The translations under genes were made by a program, and so were the position numbers. This document shows, one piece after another, positions 1 to 6,456 of a stretch of 40,708 nucleotides of DNA; the first letter of the stretch is position 1; each line of letters begins with the position of its first letter. Location of the stretch: IMG/VR virus record IMGVR_UViG_3300028706_000015, positions 1 through 40,708 of that record; one strand, 5' to 3'. The notes beneath the pieces are model-generated. The model ran no database searches. It was not told the DNA's origin and was given only the letters and a program-made list of their open reading frames with translations. The stretch is from a virus.

Positions 1-241
1 TTCCATCGGCTCCATCGGCTCCTGCAGCTCCTGCAGCTCCTGTAGCTCCTGTAGCTCCTGTAGCTCCTGTAGCTCCTGTAGCCCCATCGGTTCCATCGGC
101 TCCATCAGCTCCATCAGCTCCTGCAGGGCCAGCATTACCTGCCGCAAAGCCAGCCCTAGGTATAGTAAGGGAAATGTCACCTGAGCCATCTTCAGGTGAT
201 AAAGTGATTGAGCCGCTAGTGCTCTTTAGTTTTATACTCAT
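1..241 (-). CDS. Tail fibre N-terminus with collagen-like repeats (partial, runs off left edge)
   Basis: The gene starts at ATG 241-239, seven bases after an AGGA ribosome site, and stays open to position 1. The first 35 or so residues (MSIKLKSTSGSITLSPEDGS onward) are a conserved-looking head, followed by Gly-X-Y collagen-like triplets such as GADGADGTDGATGATG. The DNA of these triplets is a near-perfect 9-base tandem repeat over roughly positions 17-80. Collagen-like stretches form trimeric stalks in phage tail fibres. The last base before the edge is the first base of a codon, and the gene at the right edge begins with codon positions 2 and 3 on the same strand, so the two pieces are probably one gene across a circular junction. 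That join is inference. Confidence 0.75.
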   Translation of the reverse strand, partial: MSIKLKSTSGSITLSPEDGSGDISLTIPRAGFAAGNAGPAGADGADGADGTDGATGATGATGATGATGAAGAAGADGADG

Positions 242-250
242 GTTTAATTC

Positions 251-796
251 CTATAATTGCCTTTGTGCGGCCCAAGTTTCTACTGTAAGCTCACTGCTCT
301 GAGGTATAGTTAATGTAATACCATCCTCAATAATAAAGTCTGAACCAGTAAGATATAGGGTATTATCATCTAAGACTTTATCAACACTAATAGTTTCACT
401 TTTGTAGAGAAGATGTTCAGAGGAAGCGCCATTAGTTATATTAACCTTACTACCGCTTCGGAAGTATTGGTCACCACCTGAGCCACCTTGGATCTCTCCA
501 GCATCTACTTCATTACCATCAGAAAACTTAATGACTAAATGATTATCAAAGTCAACAGTAGCATCAACGATTGAGATACCATCAGCTCCGTCGATGCCAT
601 CAGTACCTGAGTACCCCCTGTCACCTTTGTCACCTTTATGGCCTACACCATCAAGTCCTCTATCACCTTGCTCACCTTTGATACTTATACCATCAGCGCC
701 TCTAGCACCATCTTTGCCATGTTTAAGACGTAAGGCTTTTATCTGAGCTTCAAGATTATCAAAGATGGCAACTAATTTAACATCAGAACTTATCAT
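251..796 (-). CDS. Collagen-like structural protein, 181 aa
   Basis: Residues 1-25 look like a short coiled coil (VAIFDNLEAQIKALRLKHG). A stretch of Gly-X-Y triplets follows at about residues 26-72 (GKDGARGADGISIKGEQGDR and on), then a compact C-terminal domain ending in TWAAQRQL. This is the pattern of a trimeric tail or neck appendage: coiled-coil trimeriser, collagen stalk, globular tip. It follows the portal gene by 3 bases, and its ribosome site AGGAG lies inside the end of the portal gene, so the two are probably co-translated. Specific function is unknown; it could be a tail fibre, a fibre adaptor or a head decoration. Confidence 0.8.
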   Translation of the reverse strand: MISSDVKLVAIFDNLEAQIKALRLKHGKDGARGADGISIKGEQGDRGLDGVGHKGDKGDRGYSGTDGIDGADGISIVDATVDFDNHLVIKFSDGNEVDAGEIQGGSGGDQYFRSGSKVNITNGASSEHLLYKSETISVDKVLDDNTLYLTGSDFIIEDGITLTIPQSSELTVETWAAQRQL

Positions 797-799
797 CTC

Positions 800-2827
800 T
801 TATAGCTCCTGAGTAGTGGACTCCACAGGTACACCCTGTACAGGAGCCTGTAGGCGCTGTATTAAGGCGTTTTCAGCTTCGTTAGGTTTAGAGTCACGTT
901 CTTCTTTGCGTTCCTTAAGAATCACCTCACGCTCCTTCAGTACGCTTTCCGATATCCGCATACGGCGTTCAAACTCTTTATCGTCCTTATCACCTGCTTG
1001 TATATTCGTTGTAATAGCCTTAATACGTGCTATCTCAGTCTCTTTAGGTACTGCTAGAGCTTCCTCGTGTAACTTATGTGCCCTCATGTTGGATTCTTCA
1101 GCTTGTGAGTTAAGTGCGGAAGTTTGAGAGGCTTGGAAAGCTAATTCAGCTTGTCGAGTCTCTTCTTGAGCCTTCTGCTGCTCAGGTGTAGGCTGTGCTG
1201 CCTTATCAATAAGACCGATAAGTTCTTCACGGTTAGCCACGTTCATGTTGTCTACGATAGACTTGAGCATGATAGGATAATAAGGTGTATCTTTACCCAT
1301 GGTCTGCAGTAACTGTACCAACTGAGATACTTCGTACTCACGAGCAATAATACCCAGAGAACTAGTAGCTAAGAAGTTATAGTCAGATACTGGGTAGAGC
1401 TCAGGCTCATACTGCATATAACGCCAAGCTGCCTTCGATACGAATGGAATGAGGAAGGCTTCTTGGAAGTTAATCAAAGTGCGCTTATGTCGCTTGATAA
1501 TAGCGCCCAGAGACATCGAAATGCCAGCAGCAGTGGCTTCACCGTTAATTTGACCACCAACACCAGAAGAGTCCACAGCCCCTGTAGACTGTTGAACCAT
1601 GGACTGTAGTGCCTGAGCCTGAGCAAACGTAATCTGACTAACATTACCAAAGTTGAAGGGGTTGATGATCTCTTTAGGATCACCATTAGTCAATAATAAC
1701 TTACCAGCACGAATCTCTGGCTTAGTGCCTCTAGGGATACGTGTAGCGTCCATAGCAAGCATTGGGTGTACTGTAAGGGCCAGAGCGTCTATACGTGCGC
1801 GTAGCTCTGCATCTAGAGCCTTCTGGCTGTTGTATCCCTTCTCACATACACCACGACCATAGAAGCGGCTGGGTACAACGTCCCATGGGAATGCTACGAT
1901 AGGACGGTCTTTCATCATGTAAGGACTAGGTTCAGCTTTAAGCATGATACCTTCGTTACCAATGATAACTACAGCTTCTGTGTAGTAACCTTCCTTCTCG
2001 TCTTCATCAAGATCATAATCAAGTTCTTGTTCAAGGAGATGTGTAGGGACTAGACCATAATACTTGGTAAGCCGTACCTTATCATCTTGAGTAACTGTGA
2101 GCTCACTGTCAGGCTCTAGGTTGAAATCTTCTGAGGCATTACCTAGGTAAGCGTCTTTATAAACACCTTGTTCTTGTAGGATCTCTACCGTATGGGCTGA
2201 CACAAACTCGTCTACAGCTACGCCCAAAGCTTCCTCTACATTGGTAGCCACTGGGTCAATACGGAAGTTCTGAGGCAAGATGGGACGTAGGCGAACCACG
2301 GTACGCTTGGAGATATTAACACCCACAGCCTCCATAGCACCACCCATGACCTTCTCAGTCGCAGGCTTCATCTCGTTGATCTCTTCTAAAACTACCTCAG
2401 CAATACCATTACCGTAGACCGCTGCGTTGATCAAGCACTCACTCATGTCCCTGCGGATACGTGTACGTTCAAAGTCCTCATGTAGCTTGTTACGTAGGAA
2501 CTGAATGTCCTCAGTCTCTGAGTCACCTAGATTGTCTTTAATGTCAAAGTACTTACCACGACCAAAGGTAGCCTCTTCAATCTCAGCTACGTTAGACTCT
2601 ACGGCTTGCTGAAGGGCAGGGGCAATGATCTGTGATCTCTCTGCCTTACGTGTAGCATCTGAGGCATTCCAAATACCCCGCCAGAGGCGATAATACTCTT
2701 CATGCTTCTTGGCATAGTTATTCTCGTAGTAATCACCCCAATCGTTCACCTTGGTCATAACGAAGTCTATGAGGGACTGTTCGATAATAATAGGGTCTGT
2801 ACTCTCGTTATGGTCATTTAGTTGCAT
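800..2827 (-). CDS. Portal (head-tail connector) protein, 675 aa
   Basis: This is the expected dodecameric portal, the ring through which DNA enters and leaves the head. The call rests on position directly after the large terminase, on size, and on portal-like features: an acidic, aromatic N-terminal half, a central core with FPWDVVPSRFYGRGVCEKG, and a C-terminal helical, charged region (FERRMRISESVLKEREVILK) followed by a flexible tail. Portals of SIO1-like podoviruses are similar in length; the T7 portal is about 536 aa. No catalytic residues are expected. The order terminase small, terminase large, portal is the usual packaging cassette. Confidence 0.88.
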   Translation of the reverse strand: MQLNDHNESTDPIIIEQSLIDFVMTKVNDWGDYYENNYAKKHEEYYRLWRGIWNASDATRKAERSQIIAPALQQAVESNVAEIEEATFGRGKYFDIKDNLGDSETEDIQFLRNKLHEDFERTRIRRDMSECLINAAVYGNGIAEVVLEEINEMKPATEKVMGGAMEAVGVNISKRTVVRLRPILPQNFRIDPVATNVEEALGVAVDEFVSAHTVEILQEQGVYKDAYLGNASEDFNLEPDSELTVTQDDKVRLTKYYGLVPTHLLEQELDYDLDEDEKEGYYTEAVVIIGNEGIMLKAEPSPYMMKDRPIVAFPWDVVPSRFYGRGVCEKGYNSQKALDAELRARIDALALTVHPMLAMDATRIPRGTKPEIRAGKLLLTNGDPKEIINPFNFGNVSQITFAQAQALQSMVQQSTGAVDSSGVGGQINGEATAAGISMSLGAIIKRHKRTLINFQEAFLIPFVSKAAWRYMQYEPELYPVSDYNFLATSSLGIIAREYEVSQLVQLLQTMGKDTPYYPIMLKSIVDNMNVANREELIGLIDKAAQPTPEQQKAQEETRQAELAFQASQTSALNSQAEESNMRAHKLHEEALAVPKETEIARIKAITTNIQAGDKDDKEFERRMRISESVLKEREVILKERKEERDSKPNEAENALIQRLQAPVQGVPVESTTQEL

Positions 2828-2829
2828 GT

Positions 2830-4101
2830 TTAGTATCCACTGATTAAGTCTATGGTTTCAAATTCGTCATGTTCTTCAAAGTTACCTATATAGGCTACCT
2901 TGGCTAACTGGTCTATATAAGCCAGCGAGTCTATTAAGTCATCATGTGTTAAGGGGTCTGGGAACTGGAATAATTCATCACAGAAGCGTGAGTGCCATTC
3001 TTTAGACTTCTTGTTGATGGTTATTAGACCATGCTCAAAGCGTCCTTGAAGTGCCCACATTATCCTATCAGTCTTCTTCTGGTTACCGTGTGTAAGTTCC
3101 TCCACCCTGAAGAAGAAGGACTGACGTTTCATCATGTCCATGAGGGGTGACATTACAGCTTGTTTGGCAATACCTTTCTCTATACCTACAGAGAGTGGTC
3201 TGTAATCCTTTACAGCTTGGAATATCTTACGTGCTGTCTCGTCAAGAGTCCAACGCCCATATATGATATTCTCAACAAACCAGCCATCTTCATTGACATA
3301 AACTACAGCCATAGAGGTGTTGTCTAGTCGGCTTGTGTTTCCTTTCTTCTTAGAAACATCTTGGAAACCAGCGAGGTCAATAGCAATATAATAATCACCA
3401 TCACCAGTAGGTTTTGTGCCCGTCTGTAACCACTCTTCTTTAAACATCTCAGAGCCTTGGTTCTTGAAAGAAGCCATGAACTCTTGTTGGAAGGCGTGGG
3501 TTGACATACTCTTTTTAGCAATGTTGATCTCTTCAGGATCTAAGGTTTCATTGTCGTAGGAGGTGAAATGCCATGCAGAGAACGTAGGGTCATCCTCAGA
3601 TAGCTCTGCATACTTGTATAAGTCATAGAAGTGATTACGTCCCTTGGGTGTACCTATGAAGAGACAGGAACCCTTTTGGTCAGCTAGGGCTGGTCGTAGG
3701 ATCTCCTCAAATACCTCTGGTTTCATATCTGCATATTCGTCTAGACATAGAAACTTAAGGCTAACACCACGCATCGTATCGGGTCTATCAGCACCTTTAA
3801 GTGAGATAGTTGCACCATTGATCAGGGTGATTTGCATGTTGTTGATATGGGAGCTGCGTATTACTGGGTGACCTAATTCTATCAATAGGCCCCACATGAT
3901 GTCTCTGGCCTGCCCTTGGGTAGGTGCAACATAGAATACATGGGAGTTTGGTTTATCAGCTTGAAGGGCATTGACAATTAGAAGCCATGCAGCTAGTCGT
4001 GACTTACCACAACGTCTTCCTGCAGCCACTACCCTGAAGCGTGTAGGGTCTGCCCATACTTTCTTTTGCCAATCCAGAAGTTCAATCTGTAGATCACTCA
4101 T
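2830..4101 (-). CDS. Terminase large subunit, 423 aa
   Basis: The motor ATPase and nuclease that packages DNA into the head. The Walker A motif is GRRCGKS (residues 28-34). The Walker B motif with its catalytic acid is FLCLDEYAD (D121, E122). The C-terminal RNase H-like nuclease begins at YYIAIDLAG (about residues 235-243), with the later acidic motif THDDLIDSLAYI near residue 390. The length is short for the family but all motifs are present. The start overlaps the stop of the small terminase gene (ATGA type), so translation is coupled. It acts with the portal encoded just downstream. Confidence 0.95.
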   Translation of the reverse strand: MSDLQIELLDWQKKVWADPTRFRVVAAGRRCGKSRLAAWLLIVNALQADKPNSHVFYVAPTQGQARDIMWGLLIELGHPVIRSSHINNMQITLINGATISLKGADRPDTMRGVSLKFLCLDEYADMKPEVFEEILRPALADQKGSCLFIGTPKGRNHFYDLYKYAELSEDDPTFSAWHFTSYDNETLDPEEINIAKKSMSTHAFQQEFMASFKNQGSEMFKEEWLQTGTKPTGDGDYYIAIDLAGFQDVSKKKGNTSRLDNTSMAVVYVNEDGWFVENIIYGRWTLDETARKIFQAVKDYRPLSVGIEKGIAKQAVMSPLMDMMKRQSFFFRVEELTHGNQKKTDRIMWALQGRFEHGLITINKKSKEWHSRFCDELFQFPDPLTHDDLIDSLAYIDQLAKVAYIGNFEEHDEFETIDLISGY

Positions 4102-4520
4102 ACGACAGTGTACTCCGCATCACTTATGTCTTCATTGGAGACCTCTGTCTGACCTACACCAGTGATATTAATCTGTATAGCTGACTTAGCACTACCTTTG
4201 GTGATATCCTTCTCAAAGGCTGCTACAGGGGCTACACGGTCCATGACAAGTTTCCATGCTGATGCTTGGTTCTTATGATCATCGTTCAAGGCAGCATTAA
4301 AGATAGCCTCAAGTACTTTGGCTGACTTAGGGGACGCAAGCATCCTAGCTTTGTACTCGTTGATGATAGCAGCATCACCTTTAGGACGACCAATAATACC
4401 CTTAGGCTTCTTAAGAGCCGCCTTAGGTGGCCTACCTGTACGCTTCTTAGGTACTGTTCTACGGTCAACCCTGCCTGACTTGGTAAGCTTAGGTTCTTTA
4501 GGTTCTTCTTGTTCTGACAT
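4098..4520 (-). CDS. Terminase small subunit-like protein with AT-hook motifs, 140 aa
   Basis: First gene of the - strand late arm, directly before the large terminase and overlapping it by 4 bases. The N-terminal third is strongly basic and holds two AT-hook-like motifs, GRPPK (about residue 29) and GRPKG (about residue 45), which bind the minor groove of AT-rich DNA. A helical middle (EYKARMLASPKSAKVLEAIF) and an acidic C-terminus (NEDISDAEYTVV) follow. The small subunit normally recognises the packaging site and regulates the large subunit. The call is by position and DNA-binding character; there is no strong motif for the family. The mRNA would start near 4757, giving a leader of about 237 bases with a hairpin. 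Confidence 0.75.
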   Translation of the reverse strand: MSEQEEPKEPKLTKSGRVDRRTVPKKRTGRPPKAALKKPKGIIGRPKGDAAIINEYKARMLASPKSAKVLEAIFNAALNDDHKNQASAWKLVMDRVAPVAAFEKDITKGSAKSAIQINITGVGQTEVSNEDISDAEYTVV

Positions 4521-4647
4521 ATCTATGCAATTGCCTCTGTGTTGAGATTGCTACGGGGGGGTGGGGTTACTTAAGACTGACAATCTCTGTTAAGAGACAT
4601 AGGTGTCGCCTTAAGTATACTTAAGTGTCTTTATGTTTATTCTTTAA

Positions 4648-4691
4648 TTATAACTAAAAGTAACTACTAAAGTGTCTAAAGTAGTTACTTT
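4648..4691. repeat. Copy 1 of a 30-base repeat (4648-4677) overlapping a 12-bp hairpin
   Basis: Bases 4648-4677 are identical to 9046-9075, the leader of the SSB operon. In this copy the repeat also forms the left arm of a perfect hairpin: AAAGTAACTACT (4657-4668) pairs with AGTAGTTACTTT (4680-4691) around an 11-base loop. It lies in the expected 5' leader of the terminase transcript. There is no U-run, so it is not a typical terminator. A protein-binding operator or an RNA leader element is possible. Confidence 0.8.
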
Positions 4692-4763
4692 ATGTTTATA
4701 CTAAAAGAATAAACTGTAAGTGCCTTAGGGCCGCGTTAAGCTGCTAAAGCATACTATAGGTAT

Positions 4764-4792
4764 ATTATACCACATCTGAGCCTGAAAGTCAA
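4764..4792 (-). promoter_or_regulatory. Sigma-70 type promoter for the late (terminase-portal) operon
   Basis: On the - strand the sequence reads TTGACT, 17 bases, TATAAT: the -35 box is at 4792-4787 and the perfect -10 box at 4769-4764. Predicted start near 4757, firing towards the small terminase gene at 4520. The -35 context CTTGACTTT is shared with the second late promoter at 35901-35929. Confidence 0.85.
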
Positions 4793-4862
4793 GTAGTTTC
4801 TACAGTTTCTTCAGTATACTTAAGGTCATGTCCATAAGCCCCATGAATACCCTTGTGATGTT

Positions 4863-4881
4863 AATGAGAACTATTATCATT
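4863..4881. promoter_or_regulatory. Fur-box-like palindrome 1
   Basis: AATGAGAACTATTATCATT. Against the 7-1-7 Fur model (TGATAAT-N-ATTATCA) it matches 12 of 14 defined bases, with a perfect right half. It lies about 70 bases upstream of the leftward late promoter. A second, similar site is at 5729-5747. Binding by host Fur is inference. Confidence 0.4.
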
Positions 4882-4939
4882 CCCATGTATATCATAGGGT
4901 TATCTTATGTAACCTACAGTAATCTTTTGTTACTTACTA

Positions 4940-5008
4940 AAGCAGAATCACTCTTTTGTAAACTTAGGTTTTCTTCAGAAGCAGAATCACTCTTTTGTAA
5001 ACTTAGGT
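4940..5008. repeat. 30-base direct repeat, two copies, period 39
   Basis: Bases 4940-4969 recur exactly at 4979-5008, separated by 9 bases; the unit begins AAGCAGAATCACTC and ends AACTTAGGT. It lies immediately left of the DnaA-box array. It could be an iteron-like or operator pair; no protein is identified. Confidence 0.8.
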
Positions 5009-5056
5009 GCCTACCACAGTTATCCCAAGAATACTCCACGGCCCCTCCCCATTAAG

Positions 5057-5414
5057 TTATCCACAGGCACACGGAAGTGTCCACAGGTTATCCACAAGTC
5101 CTCAAGGCCCTGTGGATAACTCAAGTCCTTAAGTTATCCACAGGTTATCCACAGGCTACCGAAGTGTCCACAGGTTATCCACAAGTCCTTAGGTAGCCTG
5201 TGGATAACTTATCATGTGTCAAACTATTGACACCTAAGTCCTACTGTCAAACTATTGACACCTAAGGACTTGAGCATACTCGAGACACTTAAGCAAGCGT
5301 GACTACTCAAGGCTCATTTGTTTCATAAGTTGACAAGTGTAAGCCTAGGTGGGTGCCCTAGGACACACCAGAACCTGTGGATAACCTGTACATAAGTCAC
5401 ATAAGTTATCCACA
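5057..5414. promoter_or_regulatory. Array of nine perfect DnaA boxes (TTATCCACA), candidate origin of replication
   Basis: Perfect 9-mers lie at 5057, 5088, 5134, 5145, 5175 and 5406 on the + strand and as TGTGGATAA at 5111, 5199 and 5376 (leftmost base given). About 0.3 copies would be expected by chance in the whole window on both strands. Several share the wider context AGTTATCCACAGG. A 29-base unit is directly repeated at 5074-5102 and 5161-5189 (period 87), and a 16-base inverted pair occurs at 5145-5160 and 5192-5207. TTATCCACA is the strongest DnaA site of enteric oriC. The array could be an origin, a DnaA-titrating decoy, or a DnaA-responsive switch between the two arms. AT-rich DNA that could unwind flanks it on both sides. 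Confidence 0.85.
5216..5260. repeat. Two copies of an inverted repeat TGTCAA-ACTA-TTGACA
   Basis: The perfect palindromes lie at 5216-5233 (7-bp arms, with an extra G/C pair) and 5245-5260 (6-bp arms), inside a 22-base direct repeat (5217-5238 and 5245-5266) of 28-bp period. They sit inside the DnaA-box array. The arms contain TTGACA, but no -10 box lies at a workable distance in either direction, so a pair of operators for a dimeric regulator or initiator is more likely than promoters. Confidence 0.7.
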
Positions 5415-5507
5415 GGCTCCTTAAGCTGTCTAGAAGCTCGTCTAACGTATGCCAGTGTAAAACCTAGGCCATCATATGCCCAAAGTATTTACGTTGATTC
5501 TGTGATA

Positions 5508-5525
5508 TTGGCACGACTATTGCAT
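5508..5525 (+). promoter_or_regulatory. Consensus sigma-54 (RpoN) type promoter
   Basis: TTGGCACGACTATTGCAT matches the full -24/-12 consensus YTGGCACG-N4-TTGCW. The invariant GG (5510-5511) and GC (5522-5523) have exactly 10 bases between them. Predicted start near 5535, about 230 bases before the first early gene. Sigma-54 promoters need an enhancer-binding activator, none of which is encoded here, so a host activator would be needed. Function is inferred from the match only. Confidence 0.6.
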
Positions 5526-5663
5526 ACTCATGTATCCTTCTATCTATTATGTGCGCATACGCGAGTATCATGTTGTCTTGGTTGTTGTCAAGTATTATTT
5601 ATCCGAGCCCAAGGTAAAATCAATATCGAATATGTATATAACTTAGTGATCTAAAGACAACGC

Positions 5664-5691
5664 TTGACACTTCTGTAGTATCATTTATACT
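5664..5691 (+). promoter_or_regulatory. Sigma-70 type early promoter
   Basis: A perfect -35 TTGACA (5664-5669), a 16-base spacer and a -10 of TATACT (5686-5691). Predicted start near 5698, in front of the gene at 5765. The 12-base context AACGCTTGACAC (5659-5670) recurs exactly at the second + strand promoter (8975-8986). Confidence 0.8.
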
Positions 5692-5728
5692 TAACCCAAC
5701 AACAACGCAAACACAGCCCATAGGGCCT

Positions 5729-5747
5729 AATGCGAATCATTATCATT
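5729..5747. promoter_or_regulatory. Fur-box-like palindrome 2
   Basis: AATGCGAATCATTATCATT matches 12 of 14 bases of the 7-1-7 Fur model, with a perfect right half as in site 1. It lies about 30-50 bases downstream of the predicted early start and 17 bases before the first early start codon, where a bound repressor could block transcription. Fur binding is inference. Confidence 0.4.
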
Positions 5748-5764
5748 TAACGGAGCAAGACATT

Positions 5765-5971
5765 ATGACATATTCACAAGTAAAAGCAGCATGGTTTAAC
5801 GAGTCTAGCGACCTAGTTATGGCGACACAGGCACAGATTAGCAAGCTTGAGGCCGAGTTTGAGCGCACAGGCAACGAACATGGTGCTGACTGGTTACAAT
5901 CTCGCTATGATGATTTCAAAGAGGAAATGGCTTATGACATGTCAGAATTACTAGCCGAGTTTGCCTTATAA
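5765..5971 (+). CDS. Unknown small early protein, 68 aa
   Basis: First gene of the + strand arm, with a CGGAG ribosome site nine bases before the ATG. It is acidic and helical (KLEAEFERTGNEHGADWLQS, then EEMAYDMSELLAEFAL), with no cysteine pairs, signal or membrane segment. I do not recognise a family. Its place directly behind the strongest candidate early promoter fits an early host-takeover or anti-defence role, which is only positional inference. Confidence 0.7.
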   Translation: MTYSQVKAAWFNESSDLVMATQAQISKLEAEFERTGNEHGADWLQSRYDDFKEEMAYDMSELLAEFAL

Positions 5972-6017
5972 TCTAACCACTAACAACAAAGGGCCCACGG
6001 GCCCATAGGAGTACACC

Positions 6018-6170
6018 ATGCAGCTATTAACTAAAGCACAACTATGGCAAGCTTTTGCACCGGCCTTTAACTTTGAGCTAGATGAGGAACAATTGCTAGC
6101 CGAGGCCCTTAAGCGTGGGTTTGTAACTAAACATAGTGATGATCAATACTTAGTTAACGAAGATTATTGA
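6018..6170 (+). CDS. Unknown small protein, 50 aa
   Basis: Translates as MQLLTKAQLWQAFAPAFNFE onward and ends VNEDY. The leader GGAGTACACCATGCA, which includes the ribosome site and start codon, is repeated exactly at the gene starting at 6457; this supports both starts. It is acidic and helical. No family is recognised. Upstream, two GGGCCC palindromes (5991-6004) separate it from the preceding gene. Confidence 0.65.
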   Translation: MQLLTKAQLWQAFAPAFNFELDEEQLLAEALKRGFVTKHSDDQYLVNEDY

Positions 6171-6235
6171 TTGACCATAGAGCCTTAGATACCCTAGGGC
6201 TCTAGAGTAAACCAAGTAACTAACTGGAGTTTCCC

Positions 6236-6385
6236 ATGATGAATAGTAAAAAAATAGAAATGCAGATAGACGCTTTAAAGGCTAAAGCAGACCTAACTAA
6301 AGACGCGTCAACTCTTCAATACATTTTTGATGAAATATATGATTTAAAAACTTTAAAGAAAGAAATTCGCGATAATAACCTTTAA
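6236..6385 (+). CDS. Unknown small coiled-coil protein, 49 aa
   Basis: Starts MMNSKKIEMQIDALKAKADL; an ATG at 6236 or the adjacent one at 6239 could be used, with a GGAG ribosome site at 6225-6228. Nearly the whole length is charged helix with heptad-like spacing (IDALKAKADL, IFDEIYDLKTLKKEI). It sits between two other small genes on the same strand. Unknown function. Confidence 0.6.
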   Translation: MMNSKKIEMQIDALKAKADLTKDASTLQYIFDEIYDLKTLKKEIRDNNL

Positions 6386-6456
6386 CTGGCGGTAGTTGTT
6401 TTACTCAATGGCCCATTACTAGGCCATTCGTTAAACCAACCATAATGGAGTACACC

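Larger units (their letters stand above)
4521..5764. other. Divergent regulatory and probable origin region, 1.24 kb without a convincing gene
   Basis: The region between the leftward terminase operon and the rightward early operon. The part near 4620-4710 is very AT-rich. It contains, in order: a perfect 16-bp palindrome CTTAAGTATACTTAAG (4610-4625), a hairpin and 30-base repeat, a leftward sigma-70 promoter, a Fur-like site, a 30-base tandem repeat, nine DnaA boxes, paired inverted repeats, a sigma-54 consensus, a rightward sigma-70 promoter and a second Fur-like site. The only open frame of note (4828-5055) overlaps these repeats and has no well-spaced ribosome site. The density of host-type control sites suggests a combined replication origin and transcription switch. 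Confidence 0.75.

Noticed and set aside
1-120. Short tandem repeats that could be taken for a CRISPR array
   Set aside because: 9-base periodicity in phase with Gly-X-Y codons; no spacers. The fibre repeats at 38595-40708 are likewise coding.
4828-5055. Open frame of 75 codons with a hydrophobic start in the divergent region
   Set aside because: Its codons are made of the 30-base direct repeat and the Fur-like site, no properly spaced ribosome site precedes it, and no family is recognised. Regulatory DNA is the better reading, though a peptide cannot be ruled out.
5227-5260. TTGACA within the paired palindromes as -35 boxes
   Set aside because: No acceptable -10 box at 16-18 bases in either direction for either copy.
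4940-5266. Direct repeats considered as a mini-CRISPR
   Set aside because: Units are of different sequence and spacing, no unique spacers of constant length, no cas genes.
4521-5764. tRNA genes in the non-coding region
   Set aside because: No cloverleaf with a T-loop TTCGA and matching acceptor arm could be found by eye; inverted repeats there have short fixed loops instead.
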